Source of the DNA: Xanthostigma xanthostigma
Taxonomy: Eukaryota > Arthropoda > Insecta > Raphidioptera > Raphidiidae
Reading direction: 5' to 3'
DNA length: 64,000 nucleotides
Assembly: GCA_963575645.1 (NCBI GenBank)
Contig: OY754469.1
Location: 24,756,001-24,820,000, forward strand
Part shown: positions 22,471 to 32,694 of the stretch, in pieces
Layout: every line of letters starts with the position of its first letter
Position numbering within the stretch: position 1 is the stretch's first letter
Made by a program: the position numbers and the translations under genes
The notes under the pieces: generated by a model
The model's database searches: none
What the model was told of the DNA's origin: nothing
What the model saw: the letters and a program-made list of their open reading frames with translations, nothing else

Positions 22471-24587
22471 TTATAGCGGAATGTTAAAAATGTAGGTACA
22501 CTTCTTGAGTTTGAACTACAAAAAAATATACCTCAGCAGTTTCCGATAGTAAATTTTGAGAGTTGAACAAAAGCTATTTAAATTTTTTTGTATCTAGTAG
22601 GATTATTATTATTATATTTACTATAACCACATTCGGTGAACACACGGTATAAAGTATTATTTGCACGTACCCGCTATAAAAAGCTTGTTATCACTTTATA
22701 TTCAGTATATTTTTGACAGTTCGATTGTGAAACACTTCACTTCTTTTAGGATGTTATATTATTATATTCGCGTCTATTGTTTTATATACGTATCTTCTAA
22801 TAGCAGCTGATACGTAGTTTATGAAAATTACTGTTCAATTGGTTAGATCGCGTTTTGTTTTTCATCACAGCGTGGAAGGGATCACTTTAGATCCTCGTAT
22901 ACATATATGTAAAGCAGCTATTTTTTATGTAAGGTATACCTAGTGCAAAAACAATTTTTTTAGTTACTCTAGGTCAAGTATTATTTTTGTATAATATAGT
23001 AATTGGAAAGAGTTTTGTGAATAGCAGACGTCGTTTTGAAGTTATGAACTTTTATCGTAAAGAAATTTTGTAGGATAATGTCATCTGGCATCTCATTTTG
23101 GTAACATCAATAAATGTATCAACCAGAGAGTTGGGGGCGGTTGGTTGAAGTTAGGGTGACCACCTTTGACTTTGACATAGCCCTGAGTCGTGAATGTGAC
23201 GGAAAATGGAGGCAGAGAGTTCAACGCAATTAATTACCGTAACTAATAAAGACACGAGCAGAAGGAATATTTAGATGAATTAGTTCTAGAAATTCGTATA
23301 AATTTAAAAGATTTCCAACAATTTACATATACATTATCAATTACATTACAATTGACTGGTTTACCCGGCTACCAGATGGTATTTTAAATTTCATTTTTTG
23401 GTGCGTTTTGAAGAATAAACTGTATGCAGCACGCGCGGAAATTTTTTATAAAATTACTCGTTCAAAAAAAAAAAGAAAATCCAATTATCCGTTTTTCAGT
23501 TATAAGCGTTTTTACGACTACCTAGATTAAAAAAATAACAAAATGCAGTCAACAAATATGAATAAAGTAAAAAAATCTATGCATTGCACCTAAATACATT
23601 TGTGAAGCTATTTGTGACTTCGCGGGTTTAAAAAATATAATGATTCATATAATTAACAAAAAACACTATTTAACAGGGTTTGGGCATACTGCAACCCAAG
23701 TTTTTTATGTAACATTTTTCTACGCACGGTATAATGAATTAGATTATGCGGTTGAACACGTTACGAAAAGTTGGTATTTCTACTTCTTTGCGTTGTTGAG
23801 CTAAAATGGGACTCTATAGGAAGGTATCGTTGCAACGATTGTTAGAGGCAGCTTGTGCATATGAATACGTATGTCTACAGTTGACTCAACTAGAAGTTTC
23901 ACTTCTGTAACGAGTAATGTAAAATAGTCTCATTTTTTTTACTTCGAAACTGAAAATCACTTGTTCATAGAATAACCCCATATCACATATGTAACATTTA
24001 TATATCCATGAATATTAATCATTGCTGCTTTGTAAACAAGCATAACAAAATGACAAAGACGTCAGTGCTCTATAAAAGACGAATATACATTATAAATATG
24101 GTTGGTGTATGTGTGTGTTTTACACGTTCTTGATTATTTCTTTTCTTGCATATTCCCGTAAGCCACCGTTTTTTATCACCCGTATCTAGAGCTCTTAAAT
24201 ACATCTTGCATATCAAATGCAGAGTGCGCTTGCAATAAAAGATTCAGGACGTTCACGCATACAGATTGGAACAAAACTGACAATTATTGTTTCATTCTAC
24301 ATCGAATGTTTCAGGTCATTAAAAAAGTTGTTGGATAGTTTTAGAGGTATGTTTGGACCAAAAATTTAACGCTTTGTTTGCCTTCATAAATTGGTAATCA
24401 ACGTGTCATTGGAAAATCATTTTCTACACTCCCACGTAAGTTTCTTTCCGGAAAATACGGACGCTGTTAGCGATAAAAAAAGAGAACGCTTCCACCAGGA
24501 AATAGCAGATGGGAGCCATCCAGGCTCGCTGACTAATGTTGGTTCCCTTTTGAGGGATACTTAATATGCTGGCCTTACACGAAATCC
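22471..24587. other. Mostly featureless; one family X copy at 22850-22970
   Basis: A family X copy shows GTTTTTCATCACAGCG, TATGTAAAGCAGCTATTTT and AGTGCAAAAAC. At 23890-23910 lies CTAGAAGTTTCACTTCTGT, the same phrase as in the tandem repeat at 55752-55920. Otherwise AT-rich sequence with no supported gene. Confidence 0.5.
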
Positions 24588-24763
24588 CATTTGACAATGA
24601 TCTTAGATTGTGACCCTACATATTTCTCCATAAAAAAACATTAAAAAGATATCGTTTCAATCTATCAATTAATTATCTTTCTAGCTGAATCAGTTTAAAA
24701 TTCTACAATGCTTTCCTTATGGAAAAATGGGTGTCGTTACAATCTAAGATCATGGTCAAATAA
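24588..24763. mobile_element. Small MITE, ~45-bp inverted repeats
   Basis: ATTTGACAATGATCTTAGAT at 24589 is inverted at 24741-24763 (ATCTAAGATCATGGTCAAAT), and ATTTCTCCATAA pairs with TTATGGAAAAAT nearer the loop. Family unknown. Confidence 0.7.
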
Positions 24764-25112
24764 CATTTTTTGGCAATGCTTTTTGGAACTCAGCATCAGA
24801 GTGCTGACTACTAGAGGAAAGTCGATAAAAATATAATTATATTTTCATAAAAAATAACGTTTTATGTAGTTCTTTAGCATAATCAAAACAAAAAATACTT
24901 TTCAATATAAAACCTGTTCTTTTAAGACGACAGTAGGTTTAAATGGGTTAACCTTAATTGAGTTCGGGTGAGGAAAAATAACTACGTACTGTAAACATCA
25001 TTCATTTATTGCATAGTGAAATTAATTATATACATTAAGGACGATAAAGTTCTAGCAGAATATCTAAAATAAAACTCGTCAAGCGCGCGTTGGACACACA
25101 CATGATATAGCC
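24764..25112. other. No recognised feature
   Basis: Plain AT-rich sequence between two inverted-repeat elements. Confidence 0.5.
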
Positions 25113-25637
25113 AGAGTGCCCGTCGGCAAAAATTTTATTGATACATACTCTCCCCAAAATTTGTATATGGCTTCATTAGGCCTAGTCTGACACCTATTTC
25201 CTCTATGACTTTTCTTGATTTTGGGGCGTTTTCCCTCTAAACTTTCCGAAGGATGTTGTTTTGACGACATGTAAACCAAAACGCTAAAATAATGTTCTCT
25301 GACAATTAACATAAACCATTTAAAATGTCTGACACGGTGACACCTCGAATATGGTCGACATATTCGAGGTATCAGACATTTTAAACGGTTCATGTTATTT
25401 GTTAGAGAACATTATTCTAGCGTTTTGGTTAAAGTTTTTAAGCTATCCAATTAAAAAAACAAACAGTATCTATAAATTTTTACATGTCGTCAAAACGACA
25501 TCTTTCGCAAAGTTTAGAGGGAAAACGACCCAAAATCAAGAAAAGTCATAGAGGAAATAGGTGTCAGATTAGGCCTAATGAAGCCATATACAAAGTTTGG
25601 GGAGAGTATCAATAAAATTTTTGCCGACGGGCACTCT
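25113..25637. repeat. Long palindrome, ~240-bp arms, almost no loop
   Basis: AGAGTGCCCGTCGGCAAAAA at 25113 is mirrored by GCCGACGGGCACTCT ending 25637. The arms meet at about 25356 in a GTCGAC flanked by CGAATAT and ATATTCG. The right arm carries a ~43-base extra segment (about 25438-25480). The left arm has an 8-base extra (GGTGACAC). A reading frame of ~45 codons starting MSSK and continuing SLEGKRPKIKKSHRGNRC is open outward in both arms, so the arm may derive from coding sequence. I do not recognise the protein. Confidence 0.85.
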
Positions 25638-26000
25638 AATAGGGTTCCGTTAGCTGGAATCGAGAACAAAATTATGTCAAACATTTCCTGGTGACTTTTC
25701 TTTGGGAACGGGACATCTGAACAAAAAAAATCACCATGATTCAATCTGTATTTAAGCGTAGTGCATGGTATTACGGGCGCAATTAAAGTGTCCTAAGAGT
25801 TCATCAAGTGAGATGTGGCGAACGCAAGACTACCGCCGTTTCTAGATGCTTCGCAACTTTGCCGTCACCATTACAGAGGGTGACCAAACAACCCAACAGC
25901 GCCAATATTCGATTTGCTAAGTATTTTACTTTATGAAAACTCATATTGATTTTCTGTTTACAAACATTTTTCGATATGAAGAAAAAAATCATGCCATTTT
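25638..26000. other. No recognised feature
   Basis: AT-rich sequence; the overlapping short ORFs on both strands show no motif. Confidence 0.5.
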
Positions 26001-26275
26001 ACCATTCCAATACCACAAGCTCAAATTTCAAAATTTACAATATTTTTTTGTTTTGAGGTCCCCCAAATCCACGATACAGGTCAAACGGATAAACGGATTC
26101 AAACCAAATTTTGTAAGAATTGTTGGTATGCAAATATAAAGAGCCCTATTGTTTTTGGAGAAAATCAGCGCATGCGCAAAAGATATATAGGTATGCTATA
26201 ACGTTGTTTTTTATATAATAATAATCGGTTACTTTTCATAACGGTTTATTAACCTATTTATTTTTTCAAGAAAGT
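26001..26275 (+). repeat. Interspersed repeat family D, copy 1
   Basis: Begins ACCATTCCAA, then TTTGAGGTCCCCCAAATCC, GATACAGGTCAAACGGAT, GCAAATATAAAGAGCCCTA, GCGCATGCGC and CATAACGGTTTATTA. Other copies are at 36883, 39965, 40275, 45945, 49595 and 59865. Confidence 0.75.
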
Positions 26276-26399
26276 TACCGCCCCACTTGCCCCATTGTCG
26301 GTACGGCCCTGTCTACGGATCTAAATAGGTACTATTAATTTGCGATCGTTGTTAAAGTAAAGTATGAATTTAGATTTTGTGATGTGATGGTCAATTAAT

Positions 26400-26490
26400 G
26401 TCTTTTAATTAAAGACCTGAGGAAGACACCAAAACAGGTGTCGAAACGTAGTCTTCCTACAATAAAAAAATTTTGACTCATAAATCAACC
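26400..26490 (+). mobile_element. Penelope-like element 3' region
   Basis: The phrase GACCTGAGGAAGACACC, a short stem and GTCGAAACGTAGTC, then an A-rich run, is the arrangement seen near PLE long terminal sequences in arthropods. No upstream RT or GIY-YIG frame is visible, so this is a 5'-truncated copy. It contains the hammerhead-like motif given separately. Confidence 0.5.
26417..26453 (+). ncRNA. Hammerhead-ribozyme-like core
   Basis: CTGAGGA (26417-26423) fits the CUGANGA box, GAAAC (26443-26447) the GAAA box. Between them GACACC and GGTGTC form a perfect 6-bp stem II with an AAAACA loop. A minimal stem III (AC..GT around GTA) would place a GUC cleavage triplet at 26451-26453. Stem I pairing is poor in this copy, so activity is doubtful. 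Hammerhead motifs are known from Penelope-like elements. Confidence 0.45.
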
Positions 26491-26575
26491 GTTTCGTTTC
26501 TTTACTATTAATTTCAGTTTATGTTAGATATTGGCCTAAGAAGTCAATAAACTGGTCATCGGCCCGCAATCATTA

Positions 26576-27450
26576 CATAGTATAAAATAAAGTCGCTGAT
26601 TCCCTCTGTCTGTTTCTCCGCGTTATTCTTCTAAGCCACGCAACGGATTTTGAAATTGTTTTCACTAGCAGAAAGGGCGATAAATGAGTTAGGTTTGTGT
26701 ATATAATTTGTAAATATTTTGTACAAAATTGGGCTGAGCTATGACGGTGTTTTGTCATCACTACATACTATTAATACCAAGTTGCCGATTCCCTCTGTCC
26801 ATGGTTTTCGCTTACTTCTTCTAAACAACGCTATGGATTTTGAAACGGTTTTCACTAATAGAAATAGCGTTGAACGAGGAAGGTTTTTATATATATAATT
26901 TGTAAATATTTCATATTAAATATCGCTTAAATATGACGGTGTTTTGTCAAAAATCACTATCACTTCTATTATTATAAGCATTAGACTGGCAAAAATTCGA
27001 AAATGGCTCGACCGATTTGAATATTTTTATTTGTTTTGTTTGCCTGAATACAGGAGTGATTTATTAAAAAAATCCAAAGGAACAGCCGAAAAATGGAAGT
27101 ATTCGAATTTTTTTTTGTATATGTTCATGATAGTCCCAATAAGATTTTTGTGGAAAGGAAAACTGGAATATAAATTCAGAATATTGTGGAGCCATAGGCT
27201 CCACTAATTACTATTGTCAATGCTGGACGGGGCACAGCCCCGTGAGGCAAGACTGCAATATGGATTACGGTGGAGCCGTAGGCTTCAATATTGTTATTGC
27301 TGCTGAGCGGGACTCAGCCCCGTGAGACAAGAGTTTCGTCTTAGTCGCGTGCGAAATATATTGCAACGCTCTGCAAATACGGCTATTGTTCCATAATAGT
27401 CTATATATAGGCAATCTACAAATCCACGCAAAGCTGGACCGGACCACTAG
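26576..27450 (+). mobile_element. CTAG-ended repeat, family E copy 2, head duplicated
   Basis: The head block (ATTCCCTCTGTC, GGATTTTGAAA, TATGACGGTGTTTTGTCA) occurs twice in tandem (26576-26765 and 26766-26965). The common body with GGCTCGACCGATTTGA and the tail AAGCTGGACCGGACCACTAG follow. Short GC hairpins occur in the tail (ACGGGGCACAGCCCCGT at 27227-27243). The mariner element begins only 12 bases after the CTAG. Confidence 0.55.
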
Positions 27451-27461
27451 TACTACCTATA

Positions 27462-28953
27462 CAGGGTGTTTCATAAACATTGCGCCAAACTTATAGAGGT
27501 TTCAGAGGGCAGAAAAATAAGCAATTTTGGTCAAAAAACCCCTGTCCGGAAATGTGCCGTTTTGGCGGTAGGTTAAATGATAAATTTAAGGTTCTATTAA
27601 TTTATTAATGCAAACTACAACATCAACGGCTCAATATGGCGTCCATTTTGCTCCATGCACAGCTGGGCACGGTTGTTCATTGATGTCCGAACTCTGTGAA
27701 ATATCCCAGGCATATTTTGAACATGTGCGCAAGCGGCCATCACCCTGCCCAGCAGTTCTTCAGCGTTGGAAATGGGTGTCTCATACACCAAACTTTTAAC
27801 ATGGCCCCAGAGGAAAAAGTCAAGTGCGGTGAGGTCCGGAGACCTTGCGGGCCAATGTACAGGGCCTCCGCGCCCAATCCAGCGGTTGCGAGAGACTTCG
27901 TTCAAATACTGCCTCGCTTCCAGAGAAAAATGTGCCGGAGCCCCGTCGTGCTGAAACCATATACCTCTCCGAATGTTAAGTGGAACATCCTCCAAAAACT
28001 CGGGAAGAATTTGTTCTAAGAATTGAACATAAATGTGTCCATTCAAGCGTGGTGGAAGCAGGTACGGCCCAATAATGTTCTCTCCCACAATGCCGGCCCA
28101 AACATTTACAGAGAACTGGTGTTGATCTCGTCTGAGCGCGATTGCATGGGGATTTTCATCATCCCAAATGTGACTATTACGGCTATTGAAAAAACCATCC
28201 CGCGTAAAACAAGCCTCATCCGTAAATAACACGTATCGGCCGAAGTCAGGTTGCCTCAAATTCTGCTGCAACCACCAACGGGAGAATCGTAGTCGATGAG
28301 GGTAATCTTCCGGGCCCATAGCTTGTACCTTCTGCAGGTGGTACCTACGGGTAAAGTTGTTGGTCATGAAGAACACGCCAAACAGTGGGCGCTGCAGCCC
28401 CCATGGCGTAAGCAATAGCATGAACACTGGTATACGGGTTTTCCTCCACACGTTGCAGCACCTCTTCCTCAAACTCTACGCTGCGCACTGAAAATGGTTG
28501 ACCAGAACCCCCTTGACGTTTTAAGCTGCCACTTTCGCAAAGACGAAGATGAATCCTGCTAAAGATGCCACGATCAGGATGGCGACGTGTTGGAAATCTC
28601 GCGGCATACAACCGTTCGGCTCGTCTTTCATTCCCCTCAGCTTTTCCGTAAATAAAATGCATGTCGGGGAGTTCGGCATAAGAAAATTGGGCCATGTCGA
28701 TAACAAACTAATTCACTATACTTAATTGTTAATGCAACTGACATCTTGTCAATTGTTTCAAGGCGCTCTTGATTAAAATACGCTACTTAACAAAATACAA
28801 ACTCCGTTGATGTGTAAAAGAAACCAAAAATCTTTGATTTCCTTTAGAGCCAAAATGGTACATTTTCGGACAGGGGTTTATTGACCAAAATTGCTTATTT
28901 TGATGCCTTCTATAACCTCTATAAATTTGGCGCAATGTTTATGAAACACCCTG
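27462..28953 (-). mobile_element. Tc1/mariner-superfamily transposon, nearly complete
   Basis: Terminal inverted repeats of about 105 bp start CAGGGTGTTTCATAAACATT and extend through AAGCAATTTTGGTCAA and CCCCTGTCCG to TTTTGGC. TA dinucleotides flank both ends (27460-27461 and 28954-28955), the standard target duplication. The 1492-bp element encodes one transposase on the minus strand, damaged by a single frameshift. The two inverted repeats differ at only a few positions. It is by far the youngest-looking autonomous-type element here. Confidence 0.95.
27615..28695 (-). pseudogene. Mariner-type transposase (DUF4817 + DDE), one frameshift
   Basis: Cut-and-paste transposase of the Tc1/mariner superfamily. 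The N-terminal frame (ATG at 28693-28695, stop 28345-28347) has the DUF4817-like helix-turn-helix start MHFIYGKAEGNERRAERLYA, then PTVWRVLHDQQLYP. The C-terminal frame resumes at YHLQKVQAM and runs to a stop at 27615. It has catalytic aspartates in VLFTDEACF, WFQHDGAPAHF and WPARSPDL followed by LDFFLWG, with 36 residues between the second and third. A 4-base tandem duplication (GTAGGTA context, about 28347-28354) explains the shift. Apart from that no stop interrupts it, and total length (~355 residues) is normal. It overlaps no host gene. The 27608-28229 plus-strand ORFs are shadows of it. Confidence 0.93.
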
Positions 28954-28955
28954 TA

Positions 28956-29760
28956 TATAGTATTTTTATTTTATAAAAGTAGTTTTTTGACTTTTACCTT
29001 TTGTCAGTTTGAATCCACTTTCATATTTGGCAAATATTTTTTCAGCCTATATATTTAAGTACCGACTATTAACTTCATCGAAGCATTTTTCCATGTCATA
29101 CAGTGAGTCACGTTCAGTATAATTAGGTGAGTATTTGGCCGCCATTATTTAAACGTTATATAAATATTTATAATACTATTGGTCGGAATTGTTAGCTGGT
29201 TTTAAGGTGTAATTAAGACTAAATTCTCCTTTAAGTCAATTTTGTGGTAATATAAAACGTTTTCGAATGACAGATGAAGTTTATTGAAGTTTCTTTCGAC
29301 AAAAATGTTTTAGCAAACAGTTTATAGATCAGTGAAGTTAGCTTTTGACAAGAAAAAAAATAATAACAGAAAACGAATGATGAAGAAGGGAAGAAACTGC
29401 CGTCAGAAATACAGAAACCAAAAATTCAAATGCGTAAAGGGCCGGTAGGGCTGCAAGGGGCGCGTTTTAGGGGTCAAACGCGGTTTTCCGTTATTTCCGG
29501 CAAAAGTTGATCTCCAATCGAAAAATTTTGTATGGCAATGTTGTAAGTATTAAAAGGATCTACAACGTTTATGAATATAATTTTTTCACATAACCTCAAA
29601 GATTCAGAGAAATATCGACAAAAACCGTATTTTTCGTTTTTAATTTTTTTCTCCTGCAAAAATGATTTTTTTTCATGAAATTTTCAGGAGACTTACTTTT
29701 CTATGTCCTAAATAAGCTGTAATTTTTTCGAGTAAAAAAATTAGTTTGCCAAACAAAAAA
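28956..29760. other. No recognised feature
   Basis: AT-rich sequence. The part from 29430 (GGGCCGGTAGGGGCTGC-like and following) may be upstream body of repeat family G, but the second copy at 39011 does not include it. Confidence 0.5.
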
Positions 29761-29980
29761 CAAAAAACCGAAAAATTACCCCTAACTTCAACCTAAAAGG
29801 AAAAAATTTCAGATTTTCAAAAATCGTAGTATAGGGTTTTCTTCGTTAATAAATAAAATTATCGACCAATTTTATTTATTGAAGAGTTCTAATCAGACGT
29901 TAATCAAAGATTTGAATTTTCTTCGTTAAAATGTCTACTTTCAGATGGTGTATTACATTTGTAATGTAACATTAAATTCC
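29761..29980 (+). repeat. Repeat family G copy 1, interrupted by a PLE fragment
   Basis: Matches 39011-39164 from AAAAACCGAAAAATTACC through TCAGATTTTCAAAAATC and GTCTACTTTCAGATGGTG to TGAATTCCCCTTTT-like sequence. The copy here carries an extra 69-82 bases that the other lacks. Confidence 0.8.
29848..29916 (-). mobile_element. Short Penelope-like insertion with 11-13 bp target duplication
   Basis: TTTTCTTCGTT (extendable to TTTTCTTCGTTAA) flanks the insert at 29837-29847 and 29917-29927; the paralogous site at 39094-39104 has a single copy and no insert. The insert joins AAATAAAATTATCGACCAAT to GAAGAGTTCTAATCAGACGT and ATCAAAGATTTG, the two ends of the longer PLE insertion at 34425-34645. 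It is therefore an internally deleted copy. Confidence 0.85.
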
Positions 29981-30099
29981 CTTTTTAGGAATGATTTTAA
30001 CTGTACATTTTCATATATAATTGCCAAATTTGAACAAATTTGGCAATTATATATAAAAATGTACAGTTAAAATCACGCATAAAAAGGGAATTCAATGTT
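29969..30099. repeat. Near-perfect palindrome, ~64-bp arms
   Basis: The arms meet at TTTGAACAAA near 30034. ATTTTAACTGTACATTTT and ATATATAATTGCCAAATTTG are mirrored on the right, out to AACATTaAATTCCCTTTTT. The right arm abuts the repeat beginning at 30106. Confidence 0.9.
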
Positions 30100-30105
30100 A
30101 TTTTT

Positions 30106-30470
30106 GCACGCTTTATATTAACTTCAATTGTAAGTTTGTACGTGTGTATGTATGTATGTTTGTTTGTAACCTTCCTTTGAACTACAGCAAGTGGTTTATT
30201 ACAGTAGTATAATATGCCAGCACTGTAAGTACAGTGTTTAGCCGTGCGGTCTAAAGCACGGGTCTTCGCTGACGTCAACTCTCGGAATCACGGGTCGTGG
30301 ATTCTAATCCCGCCCACGCCGAAAAAAAATTTTTTTTTCGGCAAATTTTTGACAATAAATCGAACTAAAAAGTGGAAAACAAATATAGTTTAAAAAAAAA
30401 CTAAAAAACACGATTTATATCGAACTAAAAAGTAAAAAATATTTTTTTTAAAATAAGCTTAAAACAATAA
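30106..30470 (+). repeat. Relative of the 3.0-3.8 kb array/hairpin element, carrying a tRNA-like block
   Basis: It begins ACGCTTTATATTAACTTC with a TATG/TTTG microsatellite as at 3032, and ends with AACTAAAAAACACGATTTAT and TTAAAATAAGCTTAAAA as in the 3.6-kb hairpin arm. Between them is a tRNA-like insertion. This shows that array start and hairpin arm are two parts of one repeat. Confidence 0.7.
30235..30320 (+). ncRNA. tRNA-Leu/Ser-like pseudogene or SINE head
   Basis: TTAGCCGTGCGGTCTAAAGC resembles the D arm and A box of a long-variable-arm tRNA, and GGATTCTAATCCC (30299-30311) a B box. The length of about 86 bases fits tRNA-Leu or -Ser. The acceptor ends do not pair. Just behind it lies a palindrome GCCGAAAAAAAA/TTTTTTTTCGGC, whose T run could stop pol III. 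Confidence 0.6.
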
Positions 30471-30954
30471 TGAATAAACATACTAGTATTATTGTGTAAG
30501 TCAGGCAAACACATTTTTTCTTGTTCATCTATCCTATCTGTACCATTGGTCAAAATTTCTATGTGCACTAACACTTCGTGAAAAGTGGTACGTGAGCACT
30601 TCAGCGTTTAGCGTAATTCCTATCTGAGATCTGTTTATCGTTGTCACGGTTACCTCGCAGGAGCTGTCAAAATTGTTTTTTAAAAAATCTAACCTCATTT
30701 GATACATTTACGATATTCACTATATTTTACTGATCTGAGACCAAATTTTAGATTTGGTACAGTCTATAAAATATTTAAAAACTCTATTTTAACATTAAAT
30801 TAACATAAACTTACACTTTCTTAAGTTATTTAGAAAATAAAATAAATTTTTAATTGTCTATTAATATCTTGCATATTTACGTTCGTCTTCACCCCAACTT
30901 ACCCCTCGTCTTTTTTTACTATTATCGCTTGAAACCACCCCTTTTAAAGAAATT
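30471..30954. other. No recognised feature
   Basis: AT-rich DNA; possibly the upstream body of the family A repeat that ends at 31135. Confidence 0.45.
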
Positions 30955-31135
30955 TCACAAAAAAAAAACAGTGATACTGTCTGTCTGACAAAAATGTTTG
31001 AACGGTATCTCTGATCATCGTGAAATTTGGACAGAACATTCATCTCGATAAACTAAGATGAATTGTGCTTACTCATGTTGCCCCCCCCCATTCATTCTTT
31101 TGCACCCGGGTGAAATCGAAACGGACCACTAGTTT
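30955..31135 (-). repeat. ACTAG-headed repeat family A, copy on minus strand
   Basis: On the minus strand it starts ACTAGTGGTCCGTTTCG, then CACCCGGGTGCAAAAGAATG, and later a TCACGATGATCAGAGATACC-type stretch. It matches 37078-37240 (plus) and 45780-45944 (minus). All three share a GTGCAAAAGAACGAATG-like phrase and a GATCGGAGTTACCGTTCAAA-like phrase. Confidence 0.7.
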
Positions 31136-31918
31136 TTATAATAAATGCTGCGGCAAAAGCCATTAGCATAAAAAAGTGCAAAATCATACGCTTTGATGTA
31201 ATTCATAAGCACATAATTTTGATTCGTATTGAAATAAAACATCACCTGATATTTGTCATTTTCACTGCCAGCAGTTGAATTTTTGGTAAACGTGCTTAAA
31301 ATCAAAACAAAATGTTTAAGACGTGTGGTTTACACTTCATCCTGTTAATTTTGATTTTATAGAGTAAAAATTCACTGTCATTATTTTTTCATAACGCGTC
31401 AAAAAAAAATAATTATAACTTAAAAATAAAGTCCACACGGACGACTATTAATTTTAATACTTCATCGTAAATGTAACCCCGATTTTACCAAAAACTGTAT
31501 AAATATGAAAGACAACACTAAGGCTACTGGTATCGGATACTCTCCGGTTTGACGGTATATATATGAAACGCCCTTTTTGTTTGTTTTTTTTTACCACCCT
31601 TATACACAACCACATAGAAATGAGTACGTACATGCATTAGGACTGTACGTAAAGCATGCTAACCACTGAAATAATATGTAAATGTGATTATTTTGTGGTA
31701 AATTACGGTCGGGATCTCAGCTATATCAATAACACTCTTCTCGTCCGAACCGGAGGACGTATTTGCATTGCAGCTTCATGTCGCCTGGGTTACTTTCGCT
31801 CGCGCTCATCTTTAAAAGCTGTTAAAAAGCTATCTTATTACGTATGGACTAGCATCGCGTTAAAATTAATAGGTACAAGAAAAAATCGAATCACAGTCTT
31901 AGCTTGATAGTTTTAGTA
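31136..31918. other. No recognised feature
   Basis: AT-rich DNA; an 83-codon ORF at 31656-31907 has no motif and is regarded as chance. Confidence 0.5.
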
Positions 31919-32145
31919 TGGAGCCTGTATTCATAGTGACGGCGTGTCGGTACAGGACAGGATAAGGGGTTGCACCTACATTCGATTCGTATTCTTCCGA
32001 TCCGATGTCGGATGACATCAAAAGAAAAGCAAACACCAAGCTTATGTTATCGGTGCCTTACATTATAAAATTGGTGTTTGCTTTTCTCCCGAATCGGATC
32101 GGGAGAAACGCAGATTTAATGTAGATACATAGATGCAGCCTAAGT
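31919..32145. mobile_element. Probable MITE with internal hairpin
   Basis: Arms at 31998-32039 and 32070-32103 share GATCCGAT and AGAAAAGCAAACACCAA inverted; the left arm has a ~10-base extra. Farther out, GGAGCCTGTATTCATAG and, inverted, AGGCTGCATCTATG look like degenerate termini. Confidence 0.55.
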
Positions 32146-32384
32146 TTTCAGTGATTTTCCCCGTGACGGTGATACGAGTGAGTATTTGCCCACCACCGCA
32201 ATGTTTTTTCGTTAAAGACATGACCGTATCTTTGACGTATGCTCTGCGTTACCGGCGAAGTCAATTTATCTTTCGCCATCTTGTGTTCCAATAATCTAGC
32301 TTTCTGTTAAAGATGAGTGACACCTTACTTTTTAAAAAGGACAATTTATCACAGACCACTTTTAAACGTACGATGCCACATTGT

Positions 32385-32520
32385 ATTGTCACTTATACAT
32401 TCTTTGCACTATCCTCTATAAAATAGCTGCTTTACATACATGTATACAGGCATGTAAAGGAACACATTACGAAATTAATTCTGTAAAGTAAAATTCAATT
32501 ATTTTTCATGAAAAAAAAAT
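32385..32520 (-). repeat. Family X copy 3
   Basis: On the minus strand: TTTACATGCCTGTATACATG, GTAAAGCAGCTATTTTATAG, AGTGCAAAG. The same GCTATTTTATAGGAGG phrase occurs again at 32684-32699, at the left edge of the decayed mariner. Confidence 0.5.
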
Positions 32521-32694
32521 TTATTTTAGTTTTTCTTACATTATTTCAACTAAGGCTCGAATCTTTGTACACAACAGACTATTGCAATCAATTGACTTAG
32601 CAGACATGAGATACTCATATTCTTCCCTACTATTACAAAAGAACTGCTCAACATTTTAAAATTACTGAAAATGAAGTAAAAACAGCTATTTTAT

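Noticed and set aside
25079-25393. 104-codon ORF as a possible gene
   Set aside because: It runs through the palindrome centre and back, so it is created by the inverted repeat; only the arm-internal frame is kept as an observation.
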